Origin: Monarcha castaneiventris obscurior
Taxonomy: Eukaryota; Chordata; Aves; Passeriformes; Monarchidae
Reading direction: 5' to 3'
Assembly (NCBI GenBank): GCA_026261815.1
Contig: JAMPIT010000894.1
Span: forward strand, 53,755,147-53,819,146
Length of the DNA stretch: 64,000 nucleotides
The number at the start of each line of letters is the position of its first letter. Position 1 is the first letter of the stretch. The notes under the pieces were generated by a model. That model had not been told where the DNA came from. It searched no databases and saw only the letters and a program-made list of their open reading frames with translations. Of the stretch, positions 13,801 to 25,400 are shown piece by piece. The position numbers were made by a program, and so were the translations under genes.

Positions 13801-14256
13801 GACAGCACTGCTTCACAGAGCAGCCTTCCGAGCACCGTGCAAGCCACCAGGCCTGGCAGCGAGGAGACCTTATCACAGCCCATGGGAGTGAATGTAGATG
13901 GAGCTGGATTGGAGAAACAGCCAACTTCAGAACAGGAGTCCTCTGAGAACTCTTCAAACAGCCACGGAGGAAAGCTCGACACAGCAGCAGGAGACAGACT
14001 GGATGCAGATCAAGGACAGATGGTGAGCAAAGAAGGGGAAGAAGTGACCCAAACCACTGCTCTTGAGGGACAGGCACTTGCACTGAAAGGAAGTGAAGAT
14101 GCTGAAGGCACTGAACACCATCAGCCTTCGCCCCCAGGGAAAGACAGCTCTGACAAGACTGTTGTGCCTGAGCAGGACACGGCAAAATCCCAGTCCAGGG
14201 AAGGGGACCAGCCTGAGGACTGCAAGGACAAGGACAGTGGGGACACTCACAACTAG
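1705..14256 (+). CDS. CCDC9B: CCDC9B (coiled-coil domain-containing protein 9B), 3' part, spliced
   Basis: Eight coding exons join in frame: 1705-1854, 7880-7954, 9851-10035, 11349-11410, 11917-11970, 12395-12500, 13081-13138 and 13477-14256. Together they encode 489 residues plus a TAG stop. All junctions are AG/GT and the phases agree. The gene was recognised from the third visible exon, whose segment running from RSEYIRWKRER through WRRAWDVEKSEHMF is the conserved core of the CCDC9/CCDC9B family, and from synteny with INAFM2 and PLCB2. The middle is basic and rich in K, R and E. The last 259 residues are rich in S, E, G and Q and look disordered. The N-terminal coiled-coil exons must lie upstream of position 1. 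The related CCDC9 has been linked to exon-junction complexes, but no firm role is known to me for CCDC9B. The paralogue CCDC9 is the main alternative, and synteny argues against it. Confidence 0.87.
1897..2143. repeat. Tandem duplication, copy 1 (247 bp)
   Basis: This is directly followed by a second copy at 2144-2390. By eye the copies differ at only three positions, all transitions (T/C near 1926, G/A near 2024 and 2039). Copy 1 starts 43 bp downstream of CCDC9B exon a. Confidence 0.95.
2144..2390. repeat. Tandem duplication, copy 2 (247 bp)
   Basis: This head-to-tail second copy of 1897-2143 has exactly the same length and no gaps. The sequence after 2390 is unrelated, so there is no third copy. 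The high identity implies a recent event or an assembly artefact. Confidence 0.95.
3390..4240 (-). mobile_element. Old CR1-type LINE fragment
   Basis: On the plus strand it begins with an ATAGAATCATAGAA-type terminus, the reverse complement of a CR1 3' end. It continues with phrases typical of minus-strand CR1 copies: AGAACTGCACATGGTATTCC, then ATCATCAGCAAACT, then CATTTATGAGCATGTTGA, then CTATCCTTTAGTCAGTTGTT. It is heavily diverged with no intact frame, so it is an ancient, dead copy. The subfamily is uncertain and the inner end is fuzzy. Confidence 0.68.
7880..7954 (+). CDS. CCDC9B: CCDC9B coding exon b (25 codons)
   Basis: The acceptor is TTCTCTTGCAG and the donor AAG|GTGAGT. The exon is phase 0 on both sides. 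It encodes a highly charged stretch starting AEERRTAEKRRSDSDRG, probably helical or disordered. Confidence 0.82.
7955..9850 (+). other. CCDC9B intron between exons b and c
   Basis: Ordinary intronic sequence apart from a short plus-strand CR1 3'-end remnant near 8034-8090. No exon-like frame with good splice sites was recognised. Confidence 0.55.
8034..8090 (+). mobile_element. CR1 3'-end remnant
   Basis: The stretch GATGATCTTTGAGGTCTCTT followed by GGACCCAAACCATCC and TCATTCTGG resembles the last ~60 bases of avian CR1 LINEs in plus orientation. It is short and diverged. Confidence 0.45.
9851..10035 (+). CDS. CCDC9B: CCDC9B coding exon c, conserved family core
   Basis: The acceptor is TCTCCACCAG and the donor CAT|GTAGGT; the exon ends in phase 2. 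It contains the best-conserved CCDC9-family block, with TGRERSEYIRWKRERDQI followed by GEWRRAWDVEKSEH. This is the strongest single piece of evidence for the gene's identity. Confidence 0.9.
10036..11348 (+). other. CCDC9B intron between exons c and d
   Basis: A 1.3-kb intron in which I see no repeat or exon. The 84-codon minus-strand frame at 11074-11328 has no support. Confidence 0.55.
11349..11410 (+). CDS. CCDC9B: CCDC9B coding exon d
   Basis: The acceptor is AACCTGCAG and the donor AAAG|GTTGGC. The split ATG codon restores the family motif M-F-E-E-D across the junction. The exon is 62 nt, enters in phase 2 and leaves with one base of the next codon. Confidence 0.82.
11917..11970 (+). 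CDS. CCDC9B: CCDC9B coding exon e (54 nt)
   Basis: The acceptor is TGTCCTTGCAG and the donor GAG|GTGAGT. In frame it encodes a small basic segment (GGRNARKFQHRSFP) of the Gly/Arg-rich type found in CCDC9 proteins. It is short and rests on phase continuity. Confidence 0.75.
12395..12500 (+). CDS. CCDC9B: CCDC9B coding exon f
   Basis: The acceptor is CCTGTTTTCTAG and the donor AAG|GTGAGG. It continues the frame with GGHHGVNVSDPGPKAV and a basic end (KGKDRLTGRAR). It leaves two bases, which join exon g to give Arg-Trp-Asp. Confidence 0.78.
13081..13138 (+). CDS. CCDC9B: CCDC9B coding exon g (58 nt)
   Basis: The acceptor is TTTTTCTTGACAG and the donor CAG|GTGAGT. It encodes WDAKEGEDMSLLKDDLDGQ and ends in phase 0. 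The start of the next intron is ordinary. Confidence 0.8.
13477..14256 (+). CDS. CCDC9B: CCDC9B last coding exon, long acidic/Ser-rich tail
   Basis: The acceptor is TTTGTTTCTCAG. The frame stays open for 259 codons to TAG at 14254-14256. The composition is rich in E, S, G, Q, K and T without hydrophobic blocks, so it is probably an intrinsically disordered tail. The exon does not need to end at the stop: a consensus donor (AAG|GTGAGT) lies at 14288/14289, so the transcript may splice within the 3' UTR. Confidence 0.85.
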   Translation, partial: RSLGMDRRKSRGDEGVEENSTAELEEKGKQPSPQDHGASSQRLRGGKVQPAHNGQKEEQRAARGCSTEVSVASAGDSEPGPKPSEESVGEDANGKPGTADISQEKESTDSTASQSSLPSTVQATRPGSEETLSQPMGVNVDGAGLEKQPTSEQESSENSSNSHGGKLDTAAGDRLDADQGQMVSKEGEEVTQTTALEGQALALKGSEDAEGTEHHQPSPPGKDSSDKTVVPEQDTAKSQSREGDQPEDCKDKDSGDTHN

Positions 14257-14445
14257 CAGAGATTGCACCAGCTTGCCTGAGACATAAGGTGAGTCATCTC
14301 ATTAACGCTCTCAGCCATAGTACAGGGCCACAACTCCATTTTCTGTGGTACAATGGCATCATACCAGATAACTGTTCAGAAATGTTTATTAACAGTGCTA
14401 TGGATCTCTAAGGTAATTAAATCTGTGCATCCCAAAGGCCTGGCC
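14257..14445 (+). other. CCDC9B: Putative short 3' UTR of CCDC9B
   Basis: After the stop, an ATTAAA hexamer at 14416-14421 is followed about 25-35 bases later by a GT/G-rich stretch (around 14449-14460). This would suit cleavage near 14435-14445. The signal competes with the consensus splice donor at 14289. A further AATAAA occurs at 15670-15675. The true 3' end cannot be decided from sequence alone. Confidence 0.35.
14416..14421 (+). terminator. Candidate polyadenylation signal ATTAAA for CCDC9B
   Basis: This is the common ATTAAA variant, 160 bases after the CCDC9B stop, with a G/T-rich downstream stretch. It was chosen by position only. Confidence 0.3.
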
Positions 14446-17400
14446 TGGAGTGGGTGGGGAAGGAATGGAAGGACAGACAGGAAAACTTGGACAGAAAACT
14501 GGGCGGCTGAGGTTGGTTTATGACATACATTAGGGCACATACTGAACTATTCCTGGGAAACGGTGACCTTAGAAAGGATGGGAGGAATAACCTCAGTGGG
14601 ATGAGTTTATTTCTGCCTCTGGAGTGATCACAACTTGAGGTCAGTGTGGTCCTTCCCCAAAACACTTGCAAAGCCACAGGGGCCCACCTTGTGGGCAGAG
14701 CTTAGGAGAAGGTTGATTGTATGTGGGATTCTCTTCCCAGTACAAGGTCTGTGAGTGCTATGCTTTGAATTACAGATGGTAACACTAATGTGCAGGGCAG
14801 TGTATAAATACACAGGGTGAGATGATTCCTGGTTCAAGGGCCCACAAACCAAACAGGAAGGAGGGACAACAGAGATGGTTATGGAGCAATGTTCCAGGTT
14901 TTACACAAACAAACAATTTTCTTCCATCAAGGCAAATGCAAAGCAAGGAGAAGGAACAAAGGATGACAAGCACAAAGGTAAGGTAGAAATTAGGAGGAAG
15001 GGGAAAGGAGAGAGGGTAGGGGCTCTTTGCAAGGTGCGTTTTTGCCAGCAATGTCCCACACTAAACAGAGATGAGTGTTTCTAGAACACAATCCAGCTTG
15101 CCTAACACAGGGGTGGCTCTCAGGATACTCCTGCCTCTCTCCTTCACAGAGGCAGCAGCTCTGTTCTGTAAGTAGGCACTTGAGGCAATGAGCTGCTCAG
15201 AGCCAGGCAGGTAGATCCCCCCACCAAGTTTCTTTCCCGGATTCCAGAAACTTTTCTGCAGACCCCACAGAGCAACATGTCCCCCGGTGTTGCTCAGTAT
15301 TCCTCCCAGAGGTGCAAATGAGCTTAAGGATGAAGTGGCTGAGCTGCTAACAAAGACTTTCCGCATAATCCAATCCATACAAAAGGCAGGGAGAAGTGCA
15401 AGCGTCATAGTGATTTCAAAAAGACAAAACATCAAGAACCAGCAGGAGCTGGTTCTATGCTTGAACTAAAATTCCTTCAAGTGAGGGAACCTAATTCGAA
15501 CAGCATTTAGAAGAATGTTATGAAACACCTGGATGGACATAGTGGGAGATTACTGTCCAGCCACGCCTCTCCAATCTACCAAAACTCCCACCAAATTAGA
15601 GGACGAAGGAATTAATGACTACTTTGCTCACTCAGGATAGCTTTAATTAAACACCAGCTAAGAGGAAAGAATAAATTAGAGTAGTCCATTTTCATCTCAG
15701 CAATGATGATTCCTATGGTTTGGTAATAGGGCCCTGAGTCCACTTCAGAGCTCAGTAGGTATCTGTAACAGCTGGAAACATCTGTACTCAGTGATAACGA
15801 AGTGCTGGCCCCCTGCCCTGCTCGGGGGCTCCACGGGGCCCATGTCCCACTCACATTAAATGCAGATCTCACATCCCTTCCTGCATAAGCACAGCCCTGG
15901 GCAGCCACCACGTGGGTTTCACAGCTTCCCCTCCCAACATCTATTTATGGCACTAAAAATCTCCAGCACCTTCAAATCAGTGGGAGATGCTGTGCAGAGA
16001 GTGTGGTAGGGCTTTCATCCTTTGCTTCAAATAACAAGGAATAAATATTTACTCGAAGTGCAGGACTGGAATCCCTGGAGAATGTCCAACAAGTCCCAGA
16101 GAAGTAAACGATACACAAAAACCACAGAAGCTTTTCCCTGAATTCTCTTGAGAAAATTAATCTTAACATCTTTAGAGAAAATGCAGCTGGGGGTAGATTT
16201 CCAGAGCAGCTCCAGGGATCTGACCTTGCAGCACTGGCTGACGTAAACAGGAGTGGGGCAGGCAGGGCCTGAGTGCTGCAGGACGAAGGAGGTCAGCAGA
16301 GGTCGGCTCTGATGCAAACCAGTGCCCAAGGTTGGTGCAGGAAGCAGCACAAGCAGAAACCAGCATTTCCCAAAACAGTTTTGGAGGTGCGGAAGAACAA
16401 CCAGCTTCCTCGAGGTTCAGGAGACAGGAAGATACCATCTGCTGGTATGTTTGGGGAGTTGGCCTAGGATTGGCAGGATCAAGGGCTTGTCTTCAATAGC
16501 ATCAACTTCCCTGGTCCTTCCTGCAGCCCACACCACGCTCTGGATCCCACCGTCATGCCATGGGTATTTCAAATTCCCAGAACACCTCTGAGTACCACCT
16601 AAGTGGAGAGCTTAGTCTTCATGGAGAGTCAGGGGATGGGACTTGACACAGCTGTCTCCATACCTCTGGAGTGGTGGCATAATATAGGAGGACAGTGTTA
16701 ACATTGGAAAACACAGGGATTCTGTGAGAATGGTGCAAGAGACTAAGGACACACAGGGAAGGACTCCAGGGCTGTTGGGGGAATGTTGTTTAGTCTAGGA
16801 AAGTGAAGGCAGAAAGCAGTGGAATTGTGATCTCTGTAAATATGCGGGTGGTGAACACCAGCAAAGGGGAAGAAACATCCCCGCCAGAACACAATGCTGG
16901 GGTGGGCACCAATGTATTGGAGAAGCCCAGAAATAAATATGGGAAAACTAGCAAAAGGTGTCAGAGCACTTGGAAGCTCACCACAGCTGAATCCTGAGGG
17001 GAACTTCCTGGAGCTTTACACGTCTAAACATAACTCAGGGCTTTGATGGGCGAGGTGCTGCCATTCCAAACACCAGGAACAGAGCTGCTCTCGTATCCCA
17101 CAGTTGTTCCTGCTATGCCAGACCTTCATCAGCTGTGTTCAGCTGTAGCTTCAGGGAGTTCTGCACATCCCCCATCACATGGGGCCTAACCAGTAGGTCC
17201 CACAAGGGCTTGGTGTTGGCTTGGCTGTGAAGGCCATCCCAGTGACATCCCCCAGCCAGCCAGGCTGGGAGGTGTGAGACAGACAGCACTGATCTGCGTC
17301 ACTCCTCTCCTGTAACACAGAGGGAGTTCTGCCACCACAGAATTCCCACTCTGCTGGCAAAGCTTTCCAGGCAGCACCCAGAGGCACTGTGGTCCTGAGC

Positions 17401-18775
17401 CCCAGCTCACAACCAGCCCAGAGCTGTTCAATCTCCCATCGGCCCTGGATTTACATAAGGGAAAGAGGATAGGTGGGATATGTGAGAAGGGCTAATCACT
17501 CTGGCTAATTACCAAGAGAAGTAATGACTTTAAAGCCCACCAGTGTCTTGGCTGTAAAGACTCATTCATGCATGGGAAGAAGGTGTCTGTATTGAAAGGA
17601 TAATACTGCAAAGCGGGGAAGGGAATTGTCTCCCAGCACTGAAACACAGTCAGAGCCTTCTGAAAGCATCAGTGATCAAATAGATTCACAATAGGGAGAG
17701 CTCGTGCTGGAGTCAGTCACACTCATAAACCAGATTATTTTACAGTATCTGGACCACCAAGTGTGACTGACAGTCTGCTTCTGGCCCTTCCCAGGCCCAT
17801 TAAATCCCAGTGTGCTGCCACAGCACTGAGCACCCCTCGGCAGCAGGACACAGCCAGCCCTCGCTGCTGCACACAGACAGGAGAAGGAATTAAGTCTCCA
17901 GCAACAATCTCATCTCAGCTGTACACAGCATCAGTTGTGTCAGCACCTTGGGTCTGATTTCAGTGTAGTTCCTTATTAAATAACTGTGGCCGTGTCTTTA
18001 GGTGATTCCTGGAGAGGTTTCTTTTTTATGCAAGCCAAGCTTCTTGTGGCCTCTCCTGCCTTTGCAGGATTTAATCTTTTTTTTATATTCCCCTCCCTGA
18101 CTTTTCTTGGGAGCTTTGGGTGCTGAAATCTGCATCAGCGAAAAGCAGATCTATGGATTTAAACATGGATGCAGGAAAATGCCAGCTCAGCAATTCTGAG
18201 CAGTACCCAAGCATCTGGCAACTAGAAAAGAACAAAAAAGTCTCCCTTTCCCAATTAAAATCAGCATGTCTGGGTCTGGAAGCAGCTCTAGGACAGCAGG
18301 CTCCACTCACAGGACAGTTTTTCATTAGGAAAAGCTGATTCACCCTCTGCCCTTGGGGTTCGCAAGTGCTGCATCCCCAGGCTGGGTTCACCAGCAAGGA
18401 TCACAAAGGCCTGCCTGAAATCAGCCCCTTCTCTTGGTGCTCCAGGTGCTGAACCAGCACACACAAGAACATGTCAGAATTGTTGTTCCTGAGGTATCAG
18501 GAAAGAGTAAAGTTGATGTATCCATCCCAGTGGAGGACTGAGAGTGTTTAATCCAGACTGGTAGAGTCAGCTCATCCCCTGGGCTGCAGAGCCCCCACTG
18601 CTCCTGTCAGATTTGGCAGCAGGTATCTGGGTTATGCCCCAGTGGTGCCTCCCAAGCAGCCCCAGCCGTGCAGGAAGGGCAGGGTGGAACTCAGCAGACA
18701 TTTTAATTTACAGCTCAGCAGTTCCCTGGAGACTGATAATCCCGTGGCTGTCTCTGCTCTCATTTTGCAGGATAA

Positions 18776-18838
18776 TGTGCTGGAGGCGGTGGAGGAGAAG
18801 AGGAGCGCAAGCTTGTCCTCACTCTTTTACCTTCTATG
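18776..18838 (+). other. Candidate alternative or 3'-UTR exon start of CCDC9B
   Basis: A strong acceptor (CTCTGCTCTCATTTTGCAG) ends near 18770 and is followed by a frame encoding DNVLEAVEEKRSASLSS and a stop at about 18836. It could receive the consensus donor at 14289 as a 3'-UTR exon, or an alternative upstream donor as a coding end. No good polyadenylation signal follows closely. This is speculative. Confidence 0.2.
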
Positions 18839-19343
18839 AAATCAGCTTTCAGCACCTGCCCAGTGCCCTTCAGCACCATTCACAACACGTGGGGTCCCCA
18901 TCACCACCCCCACCCACAGTTCTGGCATCCCCCTTCCCTGTCAAAGGACAGGGAAGGCTGCACACACTCCCACCCTAAAGAGAACATCACTTATCTATTT
19001 GTTTGGCATATATTGCAGCTGCGTGGCAAGCCAAGGAAATGTCTACTGGATGCACTTTATTTTATTTAATGACTAATTCTGTTTAAAGTTACGGCTTGGG
19101 TTTCTGGGCACGCCCCCCCCATTTTTTTGCCAAAGGCTGGAGGGGCCTGCACATGCCAGGGGCTGTGCCAGCAACTGGAACAGCAGGAAGAGGTGACTGG
19201 CAAAGCAGAGGGGTGAGGTGTTAGGGTGTAGTTCAGTAGGTGGGTGAAGAAGTAGTGTTCAGAGCTCTTGTACTAAAGGTTTGCACGTGGTTGAAGTGTT
19301 GGCAGAGGTGTATGGTAGTGGCAGGGGCCGTGGGGCATGAGCA

Positions 19344-19402
19344 GGATGGATGGATGGATGGATGGATAGATGGATGGATGGATGGATGGATGGATGGATG
19401 GA
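19344..19402. repeat. (GGAT)n tetranucleotide microsatellite
   Basis: About 14-15 tandem units of GGAT with one GATA interruption near 19367. It is open in all frames, which explains the artificial long frames with repeated Trp-Met-Asp-Gly or His-Pro-Ser-Ile. It is likely polymorphic in length. Confidence 0.97.
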
Positions 19403-22400
19403 GCGCTTCTGACAAGCACAGATCAACCCCAGCACCTCCTCCTTGAAGAGCCTCCAGCTCTCCTCCCCTCTTAGAGGCTGAGGAGCACATCAGGACAGTG
19501 CTTTGTGCCAAGGAAGGTGGCTGCTCCGGTGACCAGGTGTGTGCATAGCTCAGCCAACTCTGTGTCCCCTTCCCAAGGGTAGCTGGGCATCCCTGCAGCA
19601 TGGCAAGGAGGGGAACAGCACAATAATCTTCCTCCTCCACCACACTGCCCAAAGCAGTTGGCAGCAGGAGCCAGGCCAGACTGGAGCTGGAGGTCCAAGA
19701 CTTCATATCAAATATTTTCGCCTTCCTGGTTGTGCCTTCCATGGCCTTGTGCTTGAAGAAGAGGACAGAAATCCTCTCTAAGCTGCCCTGCAGACCTTCT
19801 GACCTGGCCTTAAAGATACCTTTCAAATGGAAGATCTGAAGGAGCATTTACAAGCACAAACATGCAGGAATTCCAGCTGCTTGGCTTTCCAGTAACAGCA
19901 AGCTAGGACCTAGCTGGAATACAGCTACCAGTTATGGAGAAGGCACAAGGAATAACACAACATAATTTCTGACTTCTGAACGACAGAGCAGAGTGGGCAT
20001 CACCCTCACTTCGAGGTGCTGCTCTAAAACTTGATGCCAGAGTAAACATCCCTGGGACAGGTGTGTGTGGAGACTGCCTGGAATGTCCTGCAGGACGCTG
20101 GCTGACCAGGCTGGCAGACTGCCCTGGAGATCAGGTTGGCACGTGTGGACTGAAATACTCTACGCTGCTTTAATAAACTAATATTTGCACAGACAAACAT
20201 TTGGTTTTCCACGTGACTTAGATCCATGATACCTATCATGAAGCAAGAGCCTGGGAATTTCCTCCCTGTGCCAAATTCAGGAGACTTCACTGGCATCACA
20301 CCAGGTATTATCAAGAAACAGAGCGTTCAGCTTTTGTGTTTTATCAGTAGAAACATCTCCACCCCACCAAAGCCCACACTGGGTTTATTTGGACTTACCC
20401 AACAGATAAAAGAACAGATAAATAGAAGATTGTAAAACTGCTCCAGGTCCTGGAGCTTCTCCATCACTGTTTAAGACTGATTTTCCTTATCTGACTGGCT
20501 CAAAAACCTGCTTGCAACTGTTTTTTAATTTATTATTAGTTTGTACATCAGGGGTCTGACCTCACTCTTGGTCCAGTCAGACTGAGTCATTACCAGCATT
20601 TCCCAGGAGCCAGCTTGCCTCGTGGTCCATGGAACACATAGTCTCAGCTCAAGAGCTGTTGCCCCCCAGGAGCAGTCGGACACGTGGCCAGGCAGAAATT
20701 TTACAATGCCCTGGTCCAGCACTGTGTTGAAGAGATAAAAAACCTTACTGCCCTAGACTCCATTCTGAAAGGAAAACCATCACTGGTCCTCCATTCCCTC
20801 CTTTTTTTCCTTTCTTCCAAGTGACTTTGCAGGTAATGATGCCCAGGAAGGACTGAGTCTGATCCAGGCTCTGGGGGATGGGACTGGACAGATTGTGCCT
20901 GTTCTAAGTGTATTTTTTCCTGCTCATTAACACTTTGCTTGATGCACTTTGTTTGGTGCCTGGGTTGTGATTTTTCAGACAACTGTGGCTTAGCTGTTTC
21001 TTCTTTATGGTGAGAGAAAAAACTGAAAAGTTGACAAATCTGATGTAGAGGGATTATTTATATGAAATAAAAGTTGGAATGAGGAAAAACCTCCTGTTTC
21101 CTACTGTTTCTCAGTTCCACATGTAGAGTTTTCCAAATTGAATCAGTAATCTCTGCTTTTTAGAGCAACAGGTCCAATTCAGAGCACTGATTCCTTTGGG
21201 AAGCACTGAACTCCTGGGCTAGCTCAGCTTCCTCACCACAAAAGCTCCCTGCCGCGATGCCAGGAAGATGAGGATCACTTTTTCACTGAGGCATCAAAGC
21301 CACCACCTCATCACCACTGCACTTTTCTTGCAAGCAAATGTAATGGCAGCTTGCAGAGTTCAGTCACCTGTCTGCACAGGTTACCTGTTCCTTCCCAGCA
21401 GTGGCTGGTAGCTCAGGGACTTAGTGGAAGTTGTTCCAGTTTTTCCAGACACCAGGGAAGCAGCAGCATTCTGAGGCAGAATGCTTGTTCCTTCAAACCG
21501 AAGGATCAGCTTGCCACTAGACACTGTTCTTTTCCTTAAAAATTTACAATCAATTTCAAGACAGCAACTCTGTAGCTAAAACTATCATAATTGATCCCAG
21601 ACTAGCGAGTCAGCTCTTGCATAAAGAAGTTAATTTAAAGAACTTCAAGCCAAGAACAAAAATACATCTGGATAAAGTTGGAGATACTTGTTTCCAAAGC
21701 AATTACTGAAGGAGGCAATAGCAAAATCCTTTCAGCAGTTCAGCTCTCCATTCCTACCTCAACAAGTCCAATACCTGCAGCAGGAGCATACACACAGGCC
21801 ACTAACCAGTAAAGCCCAAAACAGAGTCTCTAGGCGTAAAAATAACAGAAAATTTCACTGGTTTTCCACACCAATCTCCCTCCAGATAAACTGGTTGCAA
21901 GTGGCAGAGGGCACTGGCACCTAGCCATCAATTTTGTATTTTAAGTGCGTAATACAGCAATTAGTGCTTTTCAAGTCAGTGAGAGACTCAGAGCAGCAGC
22001 AGGATACAGCACTGCTGGGAAGTTCAAGACATTGCTTGCTGCCTTGCCTGGAAAGGTTGTACAGCAGCAGCTCAACCAGCTCCCAGGCTCCACAGGCACT
22101 GGCAGGCAACACTGTCCATGGCCGATTCCTGCTCTCACACCATCCCAGTGCAGTGGCACAGCACCTGGCCAGCTTTCCCAAAACTGCCTCCAAACACCTG
22201 TGGAACAGCCACAAGCCAAGCTTCACCTCCTTAGCTTCATGCTCCAGCTCGGCTATGACTGTTTCTGACCCCATTCCCCTCTCTGTGTGCTCCAGCAGCT
22301 CCAGGACTCAGAGCCGGCCGTTGGTAACACCTCCCTGAGCAGCCCACCGAGATCAGCTTTGACTTCTCCGAGGGAAATTGCTGATGCCCAGAAGCAGCCA

Positions 22401-25400
22401 TTGATTTTGTTATCGTCACTACTGCTTTTCAGCTATGCTCAGGGATTAAGCCAAGATTCCCTGTCAGAAATACTGCACAGGAATCTGGGATTAAGATGAC
22501 GTGCATTGCATCAGATGAGCCCACAAGAGAACGCGCACGGGGAAAAGAGAGCTTTTAGAGATGGAAACGTGAGCCAGCTGCTGGAGCAGATTACACGCTC
22601 CAGTAACTCTCTTTCCTGCTATTTCCCTTCCTTCTGGTCCCTCTGCACGTGACTTACACCAAATGCTCTCCTTGGACAAACTGGGGTCATTGGGACAAGA
22701 CCAGCATGCACAGGCAGAGGGCAGGTATTAATGTTGATAAATAGGTGTGAGCCAGAGGCATCTATGTGCAAGAAGAGAGCCAAGGAGATTTGGACAAACA
22801 ACCTCTGTTCACTGTGCCACTATTTTTTAAAGGCTCTCAGAGGACAAAAATCTGGAACTCAGGCCTTAAATGATACACAGACTCAAAACTTGAAGGAAAA
22901 GTTTGCATTACAAAATTATTACCATGTTTAATCAATAAAAAATGAAGTGAAAAAATAAAAGCACAGATGCCAGAATTCCAGCCATGTACTTACAGCCATC
23001 ATGCCTTTACAGGAGCATCCCAGAGTCAGAAGTTCTGAGACTCTTGTCAATCTCCTTCTATCATGAAAGCAAAGGGCTTTAAAGTATTTCACTCACATTT
23101 GAGTATCTCCTTCATCCAGCTGACCTTCAGGCATCTCCCTTCCTCACCGACGCGCACACACCAGAAATATGGTACAACTCTGTTGGCAGGTGACACACAG
23201 GACAGCAGTTGTGTGAAGGGAATAACCCTCCCTAGCAATTCCAAGGAATCAACATCTTTAATCACAAGGTTACAGTCATTCCTACCTAGGAAGCAACACA
23301 CAGCCCTGTGCCTTGTCTTGCCTGACGTAATCGCACTAAGTGAACCTGATTTTAGTATTTTTTTTAGGAGCAATGAAGGGAAAGGGTGAACTGGAGCTGA
23401 ATTAACACAACACACGACACAACCATCTGCCTTTTAAACCTCAGCTTTACCCCAGACTGGTGACTGCACCATTTTAGGGCACTAAAGCAATTCTGTTGAG
23501 ATGCAGATGACTGTCTCAGTACAACAATAGCAACATAATGTAAAAATTCCCAGTCCAAGTATCTGTTGCAGCCAATCTACTTCCCAAGAAATCCCTAGTG
23601 CCCTGAATTTTAAGTTAGCTTACACCTAGAAACCAGTCCAGATGAGCCATTTTTGTTACTAGAGTATTTGCAAAGTGCACTTAGTCACCGATTTCTTCGA
23701 CAGTCTGTCATGACAACAGTAAGAAGCACAGCAACGAGCTCATCACAGGCTGGCAACAGCATCCCAACGGGAGCACATCTGCCTCTGGAGGGCTACGATT
23801 CCTGGCTAGAAAAACGATGGGGAAGACATTGTAGCTGAAGAATATGGGTACAGAGGATTAAGAAAACCAGGCTGCTGAAATCACCAAAGCTCCCTGGCCA
23901 TTAGGCCGGCAGCCCACAACCCTTCTGCATCTTCCCCAGGCAGCTTCCCCTCCCTGGCTCGCTCAGTACAGCCGGAGTGAAGCCCCAGGATGCTCCAAAG
24001 CCAGTTGTAATAGGCACAGAAATAGCAGCATTTCACTGAAATCTGTTTGTCAGCAGAGGAGAAGATGCAAAAACACAGTCTGGGAACTCACCAAGCCTGC
24101 ACTTTCCTACAGGAATGCAGACAGCCACAACCATCCTCGTACTGGCTCATCAACTATTTTTAGCACCAGAAGGGGAGGCAGCCATCAGTGGAGGGCCTGT
24201 TGCCTTTGATCCAGCGGATCTGAGCACTGTCTCTGTCCCAGAGATCCTTTGCTACCAAAACCACAAGCCAGGTAAAGAGCTTTAGGTTGTTCCTGCTCTC
24301 GAGTACAAGGCGTCTCTCAGCAGTTACACGACAGGTTGGAAGAGGGCCACGCAGCCCATTTAATTCCATTCACTTCCTCTCCCCTCTGCGCCATGCAGCC
24401 AGGCTCTATTAGTCTTCTGAGAGCAATTGTAGTTAAAGTGAAGGATGCCAGGAGGCCCTGGACACTCAGCACACATTGGATGCACCGTTCAGAGCCGCTA
24501 CAGAGTCACCAGCTCTGAGCTGCAGGCTAGCAGCAGAGAAATCCCAGCATCCATGTCATTGCACACAGCTTTGTTTATCTCCAAAGGTTTTACAAGTTAA
24601 ACACAAGCTCCTTTTCAGAGATGCATCCCAACTGGTTCTGAATTTAGCATCGGAGCCAAGGAGCAGACTAAACTCAACTGGCACCACAATGAGCCTGGTT
24701 CCTCTGTCACTCATTCCTCCCTCGGGGAGCTGCAGGAACTTCCCCCCACAACCAGAGGTGTATCCCAAGGCCAGCAAACGGCATCGCTGTCACCAGGACC
24801 CAGAATTGCTGTGGGGAGAGGGATCAACACACTGCAGGCAGAACCACCAAGGGAACAAAATCACCCGCTCACAGAACAGACACCCATGGGGCCAGGAGCC
24901 GGTGCTGCTCCAGGACATCAGCTTTCCTCCCTGCAGACGAACAGGGAGAGCAGAGAAGCAGCTTGGGAGGGGACAGCTGCAGGGCAGCCGTCTGCTGGCA
25001 CAGTGCTTCCAGCTCCTCCACCTGCCCCGCAGGAGGGTGGCAGTGATCCCATGCTTTTCGCTAAAGTGACTAAGCGGGATCGTTCTGTCCTTCCCACCAG
25101 CTTTCTGTTCTAACAACGCACAGCCTTCCCTGCATGCTCCCCAGAAAACTGGAAAGGAGGGTGAAAAGATCACAAACCACTCTCCTTTCGCCTCATTTCT
25201 CCCTGCAAGCCCTCTGCTCCTGGTTCTACCTTTCACAGATGCTGTAAAGACAATGCCCAGCTGATGATGCAGCCTTAAGAAACCACCACAGTCCCAAACT
25301 CCAATTTTGATATGAAACAGCTCTTTTCCAGAAGCCAAGTGCCATATTTTATGGTACCTTTGTGATCTGCACAACTGAAATACATATGCCACGTTACAGC

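Noticed and set aside
13454..14185. 243-codon minus-strand frame opposite the last CCDC9B exon
   Set aside because: It is an antisense shadow of a real coding exon. The stop-free state comes from the codon bias of the plus-strand gene, and the Cys/Leu/Pro-rich translation resembles no protein.
19233..19847. 204-codon minus-strand frame with His-Pro-Ser-Ile repeats
   Set aside because: The frame is kept open by the GGAT microsatellite, which lacks stops in every frame.
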